Assembly (NCBI GenBank): GCA_031430575.1
Contig: JANPBT010000029.1
Location: 1 to 50,889, forward strand
DNA from: JANMDS01 sp031430575
GTDB taxonomy: Bacteria > Pseudomonadota > Gammaproteobacteria > Burkholderiales > Casimicrobiaceae
Length of the DNA: 50,889 nucleotides
Reading direction: 5' to 3'
In this document: positions 1 through 7,253 of the stretch, in pieces
Numbering within the stretch: position 1 is the first letter of the stretch
Layout of the letters: the number at the start of each line of letters is the position of its first letter
Translations under genes and position numbers: made by a program
The notes under the pieces: generated by a model
Told to the model about the DNA's origin: nothing
The model's database searches: none
Seen by the model: only the letters and a program-made list of their open reading frames with translations

Positions 1-116
1 ATGGAGCAGGCGTAGAACTTTTTCTTATCCACCCGCTCGGTTACGCGATACACATCGCCCGCGCTCCATTGCGATTGGGCGAAAGCTTCGATGGATTTAT
101 GGTTATAAGGAATCAT
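1..116 (-). CDS. leuS: Leucyl-tRNA synthetase, N-terminal fragment
   Basis: Reading leftward from an ATG at 116-114, the frame stays open to the window edge and gives about 38 residues. They include the stretches IEAFAQSQW and VYRVTE and end in KKKFYACSM. This matches the start of bacterial LeuRS, where YACSM leads into the class I HIGH-type motif (just outside the window). The enzyme charges tRNA-Leu. Only the first 4% or so of the gene is visible, so the call rests on this short N-terminal match. The gap to the next gene (117-241) holds the leuS promoter region and a paired repeat. Confidence 0.82.
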   Translation of the reverse strand, partial: MIPYNHKSIEAFAQSQWSAGDVYRVTERVDKKKFYACS

Positions 117-167
117 GTGGCAAGCAATATTTCAAAGTAAGCCACAGTTTACGTTGCGCAGCAGGAA

Positions 168-236
168 TACCTGCGGCGCAAAAGAGGCTATTTTTTAGGA
201 TATTGCAAACAAATAGCTGTTTTTGCGCCGCAGGTA
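168..236. repeat. Inverted pair of the 13-bp dispersed repeat, downstream of the LysR gene
   Basis: TACCTGCGGCGCA at 168-180 and its exact complement at 224-236 face each other across a 43-nt loop. The pair begins six bases beyond the stop codon of the minus-strand LysR gene, where a transcription terminator is expected. It may serve as that terminator, although no strong T-run follows. Confidence 0.85.
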
Positions 237-241
237 TTTGG

Positions 242-1141
242 CTATTTCATCCACTTCGGCTGCTTAAACTCAGCCACCAAATAATCCACCATCGCGCGCA
301 CTTTTGGCGAGATGTGGCGGCGCGACGGATAGACGGCGTAAATCCCTAACGTAAGCGCTTGGTAGGCGGGCATGAGCTCGACCAATTGTTTCGAAGCGAT
401 GGCATCGCTCACCAAAAACGTGGGCTGCAGCGTGATGCCGCCGTGTGCGCAGGCGACGGCCACGCAGGTGTCGCCATTACTTGCGTAAAAACGGGAGCGG
501 GTTTTCACACTAATTTCGCCTTCGGGCCCCACAAAGCTCCAGTGATCACCCGCCGTCCAGTTGCTGTAGGCAATGGCATCGTGATCGGCCAATTCGCTTG
601 GTTGTTTGGGCTTTCCCCTTTTTTTTAAATATTGCGGCGAAGCGCAGAGCACTAAGCGCGTGTTGGCGAGCGGGCGGCTCACCAAAGTAGAGCTCGGCAG
701 GCGGGCGATGCGGATGGCCAGATCGTAACCTTCGTCTACCAACTCCACCATACGATCAGATAAATCCACTTCCAAGCGCACTGCGGGGTGCTTGGCCATA
801 AATGCTCCCCAAAGCGCTGCGCAATAGGTAATGCCAAAAGAAACTGGCGCGTTGATTTTTAGCCGGCCACTCGCTTGGCCTGAGCGCGCGGTGATTTCGG
901 CTTCCGCTTCGTCGAGCGCGCCCAAGAGCTCTTTGCAGCGGGCGTGAAACACCGTGCCCTCGTCGGTGAGCGAAAGCCTGCGTGTGGTGCGGTGCAAAAG
1001 CCGCACGCCAAGCCTAGCTTCCAGCTCACTTACGTAACGGGACACCGCGGGCTTAGACATTTCTAGATGATCGGCGGCGGCCACGAAGCTGCCTTCATCC
1101 ACCACAGCCGCGAACGTGCGCATTTCTAAATATTTATCCAT
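242..1141 (-). CDS. LysR-family transcriptional regulator
   Basis: This is a protein of about 300 residues with the usual LysR plan. A winged HTH lies at about residues 1-60 (MRTFAAVVDEGSF, then SKPAVSRYVSELEARLG, then LLHRTTRRLSLTDEG), followed by a two-lobe effector-binding domain. I chose the ATG at 1141 (MDKYLEMRTF) because LysR proteins nearly always begin a few residues before this motif; an in-frame ATG exists 33 bases further upstream. It is divergent from the DUF4148-DoxX genes across about 150 bases of AT-rich DNA, the classic arrangement for a LysR protein controlling its divergent neighbours. The effector is unknown. LysR-DoxX pairs are common in proteobacteria. Confidence 0.92.
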   Translation of the reverse strand: MDKYLEMRTFAAVVDEGSFVAAADHLEMSKPAVSRYVSELEARLGVRLLHRTTRRLSLTDEGTVFHARCKELLGALDEAEAEITARSGQASGRLKINAPVSFGITYCAALWGAFMAKHPAVRLEVDLSDRMVELVDEGYDLAIRIARLPSSTLVSRPLANTRLVLCASPQYLKKRGKPKQPSELADHDAIAYSNWTAGDHWSFVGPEGEISVKTRSRFYASNGDTCVAVACAHGGITLQPTFLVSDAIASKQLVELMPAYQALTLGIYAVYPSRRHISPKVRAMVDYLVAEFKQPKWMK

Positions 1142-1293
1142 GATTATTTCATTATGTGGATTAATTAAATACATTTTAGATTATTTATCTTTTAAGTAGG
1201 AACAATTAAAGTTCACCCTATGCCGAAACATCTTCGACAGGCAGCGCAAAACCAATCCGCTGCATTCGTTATTTTTAAAAAAAAGGATTCATC
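1142..1293. promoter_or_regulatory. Divergent LysR / DUF4148 promoter region
   Basis: AT-rich DNA (for example TTAATTAAATACATTTTAGATT around 1160-1180, read in parts) separates the two divergent genes. It is the likely site of both promoters and of LysR binding. I could not fix a single convincing -35/-10 pair. Confidence 0.45.
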
Positions 1294-1686
1294 ATGAACT
1301 TCGCTAAAACGCTCCGTCAATCCACTCTCGTGTTGGCCACGCTCGCAGGGTTTGCCAACGCCGCGCCCATCCCAACCAGTTGGGATGCGCCCCCGATCTA
1401 CCTCATTGTGGATAGCCGCAGCCGGGCCCAAGTGGTAGCCGAAACGGTGGTGTACTTAAAGGCAACAAACGGCGCGTTTGTGTCGGGCGAAGCCCGCTTG
1501 CCGCAAGCCGCTGCGCTCGCGCAACCTACGCGCTCCCAAGTGCTCGCAGAAATCGCTGAGGCAAAGCGCTTGGGCCTGCTCACTCACGGCGAGGCAACGA
1601 TTGTGCCCACGCCGCAGCAAAACGAGCAAGTGCGGCAAGCTGGCTTGCGCGCTGCAAATGTGTTGATCGCTGGGGCGCGTCGTTGA
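1294..1686 (+). CDS. DUF4148 domain exported protein
   Basis: This 130-residue protein has a signal peptide (about residues 1-23, cleavage after FANA). The C-terminal half shows the DUF4148 pattern TRSQVLAEIAEAKRLGLLTHGE, quoted here only as its start (TRSQVLAEIAEAKRLGLL). Members are small periplasmic proteins of Burkholderiales with unknown function, often present in many paralogues near regulators. The ATG is preceded by an AAAAAAGGATTC ribosome-binding region. It lies divergent from the LysR gene and upstream of DoxX, with a probable terminator in between, so it may be transcribed alone. Confidence 0.8.
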   Translation: MNFAKTLRQSTLVLATLAGFANAAPIPTSWDAPPIYLIVDSRSRAQVVAETVVYLKATNGAFVSGEARLPQAAALAQPTRSQVLAEIAEAKRLGLLTHGEATIVPTPQQNEQVRQAGLRAANVLIAGARR

Positions 1687-1697
1687 TCGCAGTGTTC

Positions 1698-1729
1698 CGC
1701 GTTGGGGCAGTGCGCTCCAACGCGCTTTT
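1698..1729 (+). terminator. Probable Rho-independent terminator after the DUF4148 gene
   Basis: CGCGTTGG (1698-1705) pairs with CCAACGCG (1717-1724) around an 11-nt loop and is followed by CTTTT. It lies 12 bases after the stop codon. Confidence 0.6.
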
Positions 1730-1753
1730 CAAACCTAACTTGTGAGAACTTTT

Positions 1754-2158
1754 ATGCACGCCTCCTCCCCAACCAACGCAGCATCCTTGATCGCCCGCCT
1801 CACCCTTGGCGCGGTTATGATTGCGCATGGTTTATTGAAATTTTTGGTCTTTACGCTGCCAGGCACGGCTGCGTTTTTCGCCTCTGTAGGCTTCCCCAGT
1901 TGGGCGGCCTACATCGTCGCACCGCTCGAAATGATCGCGGGCGTAGCACTCGTGCTCGGCTTTCACGCCAGCTGGGCTGCGCTGGCAACGCTCCCCGTTG
2001 CGCTCGGCGCACTCGTCGTTCATGCGGGCAATGGCTGGCTATTTACCAACGCCAATGGCGGCTGGGAATATCCTGCCGTGCTTACGATGTTAGGCGCGGT
2101 CGTTGCGCTCCTGGGCGATGGCGCGTACGCGGTGCGCCAAGCGCAGCGCGCGCAATAG
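1754..2158 (+). CDS. DoxX family membrane protein
   Basis: This protein of about 134 residues has four predicted transmembrane helices. It has the DoxX signature near the N-terminus (ARLTLGAVMIAHGLLKF) and the later PLEMIAGVALVLG segment. I chose the ATG at 1754; a GTG 12 bases upstream is also in frame. DoxX proteins are small integral inner-membrane proteins, some linked to thiol or oxidative stress, but the substrate is generally unknown. The divergent LysR gene is a likely regulator. It converges with the graspetide-type operon, whose terminator hairpin lies in the gap. Confidence 0.87.
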   Translation: MHASSPTNAASLIARLTLGAVMIAHGLLKFLVFTLPGTAAFFASVGFPSWAAYIVAPLEMIAGVALVLGFHASWAALATLPVALGALVVHAGNGWLFTNANGGWEYPAVLTMLGAVVALLGDGAYAVRQAQRAQ

Positions 2159-2162
2159 CACG

Positions 2163-2191
2163 TAAAAAATATTAGTTCGCCATCGAACTAA
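2163..2191 (-). terminator. Rho-independent terminator of the ATP-grasp operon
   Basis: TTAGTTCG (2172-2179) and CGAACTAA (2184-2191) form a perfect 8-bp stem with a 4-nt loop. Read on the minus strand the stem is followed by TATTTTTT, as expected for a terminator of the leftward operon. It may also stop DoxX transcripts from the other side. Confidence 0.75.
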
Positions 2192-2215
2192 CATACCAAT
2201 CCTGCTTTATCATTG

Positions 2216-3301
2216 TCATTGCACCCTTATACGCACGATCCACCGTAAATCGACTTCCTTGTCTTTTACGGACACCCCAAACCGTTGGCAGCAACGCCAA
2301 TCAAAGTCTTGCGACGGCTGAACAAGAAAACTAAGCGTTGCATCTAGCAAGGGCATATCGTCGGGCAGAAGTTGCTCAATCCATAAAAACTGCCCCGATT
2401 CGTTCACTTCAAGAAAAACATATTCTCCGTCCGTCGAATAAATCAGATCAATGCTTCCTGTAACTAGCGAAAGTGCATCCATAACTTCAAAGACTTTTGA
2501 CTTGACAAAAAGAGGGAGTTCGATCGGTTCAATTTTCAACTCGAGCAACGGAATTTCTCTCCAGTCGACCATGCCGCGCGCATTTTCTTGGGAAAAAATC
2601 TTTACCGCAAAACATGATTTTCCAAGCACGTAGCAGCGAATTTCGTACGCTTTCTCTACCCGATCCTGAAAAATTCCGGGCGCGATCCGAAGTGCACGGT
2701 CGCTCGGCAGCTGATCGATTGATACTTTTACCGTCGGTACAACTCGAACTGTATCGTCGGCTGCCCACCGCGCTTGGGAAAACGGTTTGTAGATTTGCTC
2801 ACGCAGTGGGTCGTTCGCCAAGAATCGTTTAATCTCAGCTGGCGAATTTGAAAAAAGAGAACGCGGTATCGCAAACCCTGCGCGCTTCGCAATCGCAAGT
2901 TGAAGCGCCTTGCAATTGGCGCGTACGACAGCGCACGGAGAATTCGCCCAAAACGCGTCAAGCCCTATAAGCTCCACCGAACAGCGCAACATATGCTCCA
3001 GCTGCATCTCGGCAAAAAAGCGATCTCTATCGTCGCACCATCCCTCAGGAAGATGCGGTTGGGAGTGCCTTCGATTCCAAACCGTTGTTTCTTGCGTATC
3101 GCAATTCCATTCGGCATCACCGGAAAACACGCGCGGCTCTGAATTATTTTCAAGAAAAATCGAATGACTAGCCTCGGTTGGCAAGTCCGCTCCAAAAATG
3201 AGAGTTACGGGATACTCAATGGAACGAATCGCTGCGCAAACTGCGGCCGAGTGTTCATCGTTGGCGCGGGTGAGAACGACAACTTGCCGCCGACCTTTCA
3301 T
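2216..3301 (-). CDS. MvdD-like ATP-grasp peptide ligase (graspetide maturase)
   Basis: This 361-residue protein has the layout of graspetide (microviridin-type) ATP-grasp ligases. The pre-ATP-grasp domain starts at QVVVLTRANDEHS and the ATP-grasp core spans about residues 125-330. Typical motifs are YEIRCYVLGKSCFAVKI, TGSIDLIYS and the metal-binding strand VFLEVNESGQFLWIEQ. That last motif (FLEVN.xGQ.LWIE) is characteristic of these enzymes rather than of RimK or D-Ala ligases. Family members use ATP to join Asp/Glu side chains to Ser/Thr (ester) or Lys (amide) in a precursor peptide. The gene overlaps the upstream hydrolase-like gene by four bases (ATGA), implying translational coupling. No second ligase or dedicated ABC transporter is present. 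Confidence 0.85.
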   Translation of the reverse strand: MKGRRQVVVLTRANDEHSAAVCAAIRSIEYPVTLIFGADLPTEASHSIFLENNSEPRVFSGDAEWNCDTQETTVWNRRHSQPHLPEGWCDDRDRFFAEMQLEHMLRCSVELIGLDAFWANSPCAVVRANCKALQLAIAKRAGFAIPRSLFSNSPAEIKRFLANDPLREQIYKPFSQARWAADDTVRVVPTVKVSIDQLPSDRALRIAPGIFQDRVEKAYEIRCYVLGKSCFAVKIFSQENARGMVDWREIPLLELKIEPIELPLFVKSKVFEVMDALSLVTGSIDLIYSTDGEYVFLEVNESGQFLWIEQLLPDDMPLLDATLSFLVQPSQDFDWRCCQRFGVSVKDKEVDLRWIVRIRVQ

Positions 3302-4239
3302 TTGCCGCTTACGAGGGGCGCAAGCGCGCCTCGGGGCGGCGGCGCTTTAAGCTCAGCATTTTCGCGTGTCTTCCCCGTTTTTGGGTCGAACGGCAACGAT
3401 GCAGAAATATCACCTAAAAAGATGCGGCCACTGAATCCCGAATCGCTCATTTTTTCGAAAATCTCGATACGATTGACGACCTCGGTTACCTGCTTCGCGG
3501 GCAGCGTTTGAACTCCGCACCGCTCAATACACCCCCAAAACGAAACCCTTTTTCCGCTCACAATCCATGACTGAATCTGCCATTCTGGTCGAGCCGTCGA
3601 AACTAGATATGCCATTGGTCGTGGCTTAAAACTAACCGTATTTGGGAGAAGGCGAGCGTGGAGATTCCCAGTTAAGACGATCGCGAAATTTGATTTCGAT
3701 TCATCGATCTGGCGCGTAAGCGTTGCTGCCATTCCGATGTCGGATATCGCAAACTCCCCTGGAGCGCGCGGTTCCCAAGGTCTGCTATCAAAAGCGCTAA
3801 TAGAAAGCTTGCCCGGATGCCGCTGCGCAAATTGCTTTAGCTGCACAATTAAACGCCACATTTTCTCACTCGTTCGCCCATCGGGCGACTCACTCGCCAA
3901 GCGATTCCATAGTTCGAATAAAACTTTTTCGTTCTGACTGATGTCACTGCTAGTCACAAATAGCTGAAGCGCTTGTGTCCAGTCGGCGGGCATTTCGACG
4001 GCTACATGAACCTTCGCGCCCCGCTCCAAAACAGAACACGTCATGTCCGTAACAAACTGAGGGATTTCCACCGTCCCATGCCATTCTCCAATAAACAAAA
4101 CCTTCGTGGTTTCGATCAGCGGAGGTTTTTCGAATATTGCCGAACCGCACCCAGCCCAAACGGATGCTTGCACAGCATTAGCATTAGAGCCAGAAATTGC
4201 GAATGCTAAAAAACAAACTACGCGTTTAGCCCAATTCAT
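3298..4239 (-). CDS. Exported EreA/ChaN-superfamily protein of the RiPP locus
   Basis: This protein of about 313 residues has a signal peptide (MNWAKRVVCFLAFAISGSNA, cleavage near NANA). The motif LFIGEWHGTVEIP corresponds to the GExHGxxE signature of the erythromycin-esterase/ChaN/TIKI superfamily, with later conserved-looking segments VAVEMP, ISAFDSRPW and VLTGNLHA. The superfamily includes hydrolases and haem-binding proteins, so its exact chemistry here is unknown. It could act on the mature peptide in the periplasm or provide immunity or processing; that is inference. I prefer the ATG at 4239, which has GGA 8 nt upstream, over one at 4251 whose GGA is too close. It is translationally coupled to the ligase gene. 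Confidence 0.68.
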   Translation of the reverse strand: MNWAKRVVCFLAFAISGSNANAVQASVWAGCGSAIFEKPPLIETTKVLFIGEWHGTVEIPQFVTDMTCSVLERGAKVHVAVEMPADWTQALQLFVTSSDISQNEKVLFELWNRLASESPDGRTSEKMWRLIVQLKQFAQRHPGKLSISAFDSRPWEPRAPGEFAISDIGMAATLTRQIDESKSNFAIVLTGNLHARLLPNTVSFKPRPMAYLVSTARPEWQIQSWIVSGKRVSFWGCIERCGVQTLPAKQVTEVVNRIEIFEKMSDSGFSGRIFLGDISASLPFDPKTGKTRENAELKAPPPRGALAPLVSGK

Positions 4240-4270
4240 GCGGATATCCATTCCAAAACATATCTGTGTT

Positions 4271-4294
4271 GACCGCCTGCGTACGCAGGCGGTC
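4271..4294. promoter_or_regulatory. Perfect 24-bp palindrome between candidate precursor and enzyme genes
   Basis: The left half GACCGCCTGCGT and right half ACGCAGGCGGTC are exact complements, with no loop beyond the stem turn. It lies nine bases after the candidate precursor stop codon and 32 bases before the hydrolase start. RiPP operons often place a partial terminator or RNA-stabilising hairpin here so that precursor transcript exceeds enzyme transcript. There is no T-run, so a full terminator is unlikely. Confidence 0.6.
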
Positions 4295-4302
4295 TGAGCG
4301 CA

Positions 4303-4486
4303 TTACGCGTCGCACGCGTCCGGTTGGCAATCCGCGCCAGTTAACGTAACGCCAGCTTGATACTCTCGTGTGCCACCGCCACCGCCGACGTTGTGGTGAT
4401 CCGCGATTTGAATTGGACGCGAAAGTTAATGCGCCAAAAACACGATCCGACTTTAAAGAATTGACTTCAGTTTTATCGATTTTCAT
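4303..4486 (-). pseudogene. Candidate graspetide precursor peptide, split by a +1 frameshift
   Basis: An ATG at 4486, with GGAG 7-8 nt upstream, opens a frame beginning MKIDKTEVNSLKSDRVFG. In the next frame, with no start codon of its own, the DNA reads PIQIADHHNV, then five glycines, then TREYQAGVTLTGADC and QPDACDA followed by TAA at 4305-4303. The span is 184 bases, or 61 codons plus one base, so removing one base between about 4426 and 4395 joins the parts into a 60-residue peptide. The C-terminal half has three Thr (39, 47, 49) and acidic Glu41, Asp52, Asp56 and Asp59, the residue types joined by graspetide ligases. Unshifted, the first frame runs on into an Arg/Trp-rich tail that looks artefactual. 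The frameshift could be a mutation or a sequencing error. Confidence 0.55.
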
Positions 4487-4823
4487 TTTAAAACTCCACA
4501 AATTAGCGTTGGAATTAACGCTCATCCAGTGAAAAAAATCGGAACCCTGTCAAGGGCAATTTCTTGCTTCAATTTTAAAGCCGGCGAATAAATTTGAGAA
4601 CAATTTTAAAAGTCTCGATGACGAAAGCAGCTCGTCTGCGGTCTAAACGGATAACAACGATAGACCACAAATTAAGAGCAAAACATTTTGAATGAATATT
4701 GTAAAGAGGAAGCGGTTAAATTTGCGCCGCAGGTATTTAGCGATGCATTAGTGAAAACCCGCGCAGATCTGCGGGTCTGCCTCTGCTACGATACCGAGGA
4801 CTCAACATCAATAGAGGCTTAGA
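4487..4823. other. Intergenic region between the RiPP locus and the PhyH gene
   Basis: No gene was found. A TTGACA sequence on the minus strand (4548-4553) could be the -35 box of the RiPP operon, but the matching -10 is poor. One repeat copy lies at 4723-4735. A hairpin-forming sequence (ACCCGC...GCGGGT, 4757-4776) precedes the PhyH gene, and AGAGG upstream of 4824 is its ribosome-binding site. Confidence 0.4.
4723..4735 (-). repeat. Dispersed 13-bp repeat, exact copy, intergenic
   Basis: Exact complement of TACCTGCGGCGCA, flanked by AAAT on its 5' side and AAATTT on its 3' side in the consensus orientation. It is a single copy upstream of the PhyH gene. Confidence 0.9.
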
Positions 4824-5705
4824 ATGCGACTAACATCCAAGCAACGCGCGCAATTTGATCGCGATGGCTATTTGTTTTTCCCGAGCCTGTTTAAGCCCGA
4901 TGAAGTTCAAAATCTACTCGATGCTGTGCCGGAGCTTTATTCACGGCGCGAGGATTACAACGTGCGTGAAAAAGGCAGCGATGCTGTGCGCACCAATTTC
5001 GCAGCGCATATGTATAGCAAACCGTTTGCCACGCTTGCGCGCCACCCGCGCATGATCGAGCCGGTCGAAGATTTGCTCGATGAAAAGCTTTACATGCATC
5101 AATTTAAGATCAATGGCAAGATGGCCTTTGAGGGTGATGTTTGGCAGTGGCATCAAGACTACGGCACCTGGATGAATGATGATTTGATGCCGACCGAGCG
5201 GGCGATGAACATCGCGATTTTTTTAGATGATGTCAACGAATACAACGGCCCGCTCATGTTCATTCCGGGCAGTCACAAAAGAGGCGTCATCAACGCTAAG
5301 CATGACCTGACCACCACCAGCTATCCACTATGGACGGTCGACAACGATTTGATCTCGCAACTTGTCGCGCGCGCAGGCGGCAAAAATGGCGGAATCGTCT
5401 CGCCCAAAGGCCCGGCTGGCTCCATGATTTTGTTTCACAGCTGCTTGGTGCACGCGAGCACGAGCAATTTATCGCCTTGGAATCGGGTGAGTGTGTATTT
5501 ATCGCTCTGTGCGGTATCGAACCATATCCGCCGTTTCAAGCGCCCGGAATATATCGCCCACCGCGAATTTTCCCCAATCGAATGTTTGCCTGATGATTGC
5601 TTGACGCAGGAATACGCAGTCGATTTGCCTTGGGAAAAAGGCATGCCCGCGAGCGCGTTGCAAACCTCGCTTGATCCGATCGGTCAGTTGAAGGCAGCAG
5701 ACTAG
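4824..5705 (+). CDS. Phytanoyl-CoA dioxygenase (PhyH) family protein
   Basis: This 293-residue non-haem Fe(II)/2-oxoglutarate-dependent oxygenase begins with the family-typical QRAQFDRDGYLFFPSLF. The HxD iron ligands are seen in WQWHQDYGTW (about His110/Asp112), the distal His in FHSCLVHASTSN (about His210), and the 2-oxoglutarate-binding Arg in WNRVSVYLSL. The C-terminal pattern IRRFKRPEYIAHREF resembles ectoine-hydroxylase-like and related small-molecule hydroxylases. The substrate is not identifiable, and no ectoine biosynthesis genes are nearby. The gene is followed 136 bases later by a co-directional SAF-domain oxidoreductase, so the two may act in one catabolic route (inference). Confidence 0.87.
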   Translation: MRLTSKQRAQFDRDGYLFFPSLFKPDEVQNLLDAVPELYSRREDYNVREKGSDAVRTNFAAHMYSKPFATLARHPRMIEPVEDLLDEKLYMHQFKINGKMAFEGDVWQWHQDYGTWMNDDLMPTERAMNIAIFLDDVNEYNGPLMFIPGSHKRGVINAKHDLTTTSYPLWTVDNDLISQLVARAGGKNGGIVSPKGPAGSMILFHSCLVHASTSNLSPWNRVSVYLSLCAVSNHIRRFKRPEYIAHREFSPIECLPDDCLTQEYAVDLPWEKGMPASALQTSLDPIGQLKAAD

Positions 5706-5841
5706 TCACCAAAAAATAGGCCGTGATTTTCGTTAAAACTGCGCTGCAGGTAATGCGAAATCCCGCTCCCCAACTCTCTACTACAGGAAGAGGGCGTAAG
5801 TCTTAACGCCACTCCGCAGATCGTCATTTTTTGAGAACGCG

Positions 5842-7185
5842 ATGAACCTTTACAGCAAACTCCAGCAACGCGCTGCAGACAATAAGCCCGTACGCGTGGC
5901 TCTGATCGGTGCAGGAAAATTTGGCTCGATGTATTTGGCGCAAATTCCCAAAACGCCGGGCGTGCATCTCGCCGCCATCGCAGATCTCTCGCCCGATATG
6001 GCGCGCACCAATCTCGCCCGTGTGGGCTGGCAAGTAGCGCGTACGCAAGCCACGTCGATTGAAAACGCAAACGCAACCGGCGCCACTTTCATCACCGATA
6101 ATTGGGAGGCGGTGGTCACCCATCCTTCGATTGATATTGTCGTGGAGTGCACTGGCAACCCGATTGCAGCGGTCGATCATTGCTTGCTCGCATTCGCAAA
6201 CAAAAAGCATGTGGTGAACGTCACCGTTGAGGCCGATGCGTTTTGCGGGCCGTTGCTCGCGCGTAAGGCGGCGCAAGCGGGCGTTATTTACTCGTTGGCC
6301 TTTGGCGATCAACCCGCGCTCATTTGCGATCTTGTCGATTGGGCGCGCACCTGCGGCTTCCCCGTGGTTGCTGCGGGGCGCGGACACAAATGGTTGCCGC
6401 ACTTCGCGCAAAGCACGCCCGATACCGTTTGGGATAGCTACGGCCTCACGGCAGAGCAAGCACAGCGCGGTGGGTTAAATCCAAAAATGTTCAACTCATT
6501 TTTAGATGGTAGTAAGCCCTCGATTGAATCGACCGCCGTCGCCAACGCGACCGGGCTGACCGTGCCCTCCAATGGATTGCTCTACCCACCGGCGAGCGTT
6601 GAGGATATTCCGTTCGTAACGCGCCCGATCAGCGAAGGCGGCGTCTTGGAGCGCAAAGGAATGGTGGAAGTGATTTCCTCACTGGAAGCCAATGGCCGCG
6701 CGATCCCCTATGAAATCCGAATGGGGGTCTGGGTCACGGTCGAAGCGGAAACGGAATACATTAAAAATTGCTTTGAGGAATACAAAGCCCATACCGATCC
6801 GAGCGGGCGCTACTTCACGCTTTATAAGCGCTGGCACCTGATCGGGCTGGAAGTTGGCGTCTCGGTGGCGAGCGTCGCGGTTCGTGGCGAGCCGACGGGC
6901 GTTGCAACCTGCTGGAATGCAGACGTGGTTGCCACCGCGAAGCGCGATTTAGTTCCCGGCGAAATTCTCGATGGCGAAGGCGGCTACACGGTCTGGGGCA
7001 AGCTATTTCAAGCTGAAAAATCGGTCAAGCTCGGTGGTCTACCGCTCGGGCTGGCGCACAACATCAAGCTCGTACGCCCGGTTAAAAAAGGGCAAAGCCT
7101 GTGTTGGGACGACGTTGCGATAGATGCAACCACCCGCGCTTATCAGTTGCGACGCGAGATGGAAGTGATGTTTGCAAAAAGTTGA
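5842..7185 (+). CDS. NAD(P)-binding homoserine dehydrogenase-like oxidoreductase with SAF domain
   Basis: This 447-residue protein has an N-terminal Rossmann motif, VALIGAGKFGSMYLAQ (residues about 18-33), and the segment DIVVECTGNPIAAVDH of the predicted homoserine dehydrogenase family. A C-terminal SAF domain follows (about 365-445: DLVPGEILDGEGGYTVWGKL). The domain pair matches COG4091-type proteins, whose substrates are mostly unproven; some lie in sugar-acid or branched-sugar catabolic clusters. It is therefore unlikely to be the biosynthetic homoserine dehydrogenase. The ATG at 5842 has GAGAACGCG upstream. A degenerate repeat copy with one mismatch lies in the gap before it (5740-5752). 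Confidence 0.82.
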   Translation: MNLYSKLQQRAADNKPVRVALIGAGKFGSMYLAQIPKTPGVHLAAIADLSPDMARTNLARVGWQVARTQATSIENANATGATFITDNWEAVVTHPSIDIVVECTGNPIAAVDHCLLAFANKKHVVNVTVEADAFCGPLLARKAAQAGVIYSLAFGDQPALICDLVDWARTCGFPVVAAGRGHKWLPHFAQSTPDTVWDSYGLTAEQAQRGGLNPKMFNSFLDGSKPSIESTAVANATGLTVPSNGLLYPPASVEDIPFVTRPISEGGVLERKGMVEVISSLEANGRAIPYEIRMGVWVTVEAETEYIKNCFEEYKAHTDPSGRYFTLYKRWHLIGLEVGVSVASVAVRGEPTGVATCWNADVVATAKRDLVPGEILDGEGGYTVWGKLFQAEKSVKLGGLPLGLAHNIKLVRPVKKGQSLCWDDVAIDATTRAYQLRREMEVMFAKS

Positions 7186-7253
7186 GCCTTTTCGCCTCAA
7201 TCTACGCCGCAGGTATTAAACCGCCTGCAATCATTTTCAGCTAAATTGGCGAC

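Noticed and set aside
4226..4525. A 99-codon frame with an Arg/Trp-rich tail resembling an antimicrobial peptide
   Set aside because: The Arg/Trp run is the out-of-frame reading of alternating GGC/GGT codons. The neighbouring frame gives a more protein-like GGGGGTREYQAG segment with a stop and hairpin right after it.
5824..6459. Minus-strand 211-codon frame opposite the SAF-domain oxidoreductase
   Set aside because: The plus-strand gene has clear Rossmann and SAF motifs; the opposite frame is a mirror of its codon bias.
5740..7215. Degenerate motif copies at 5740-5752, 7203-7215 and, as shorter fragments, 25672-25681 and 30495-30507
   Set aside because: Each has one or more mismatches or is truncated. 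They may be decayed copies but were left out of the count to keep it conservative.
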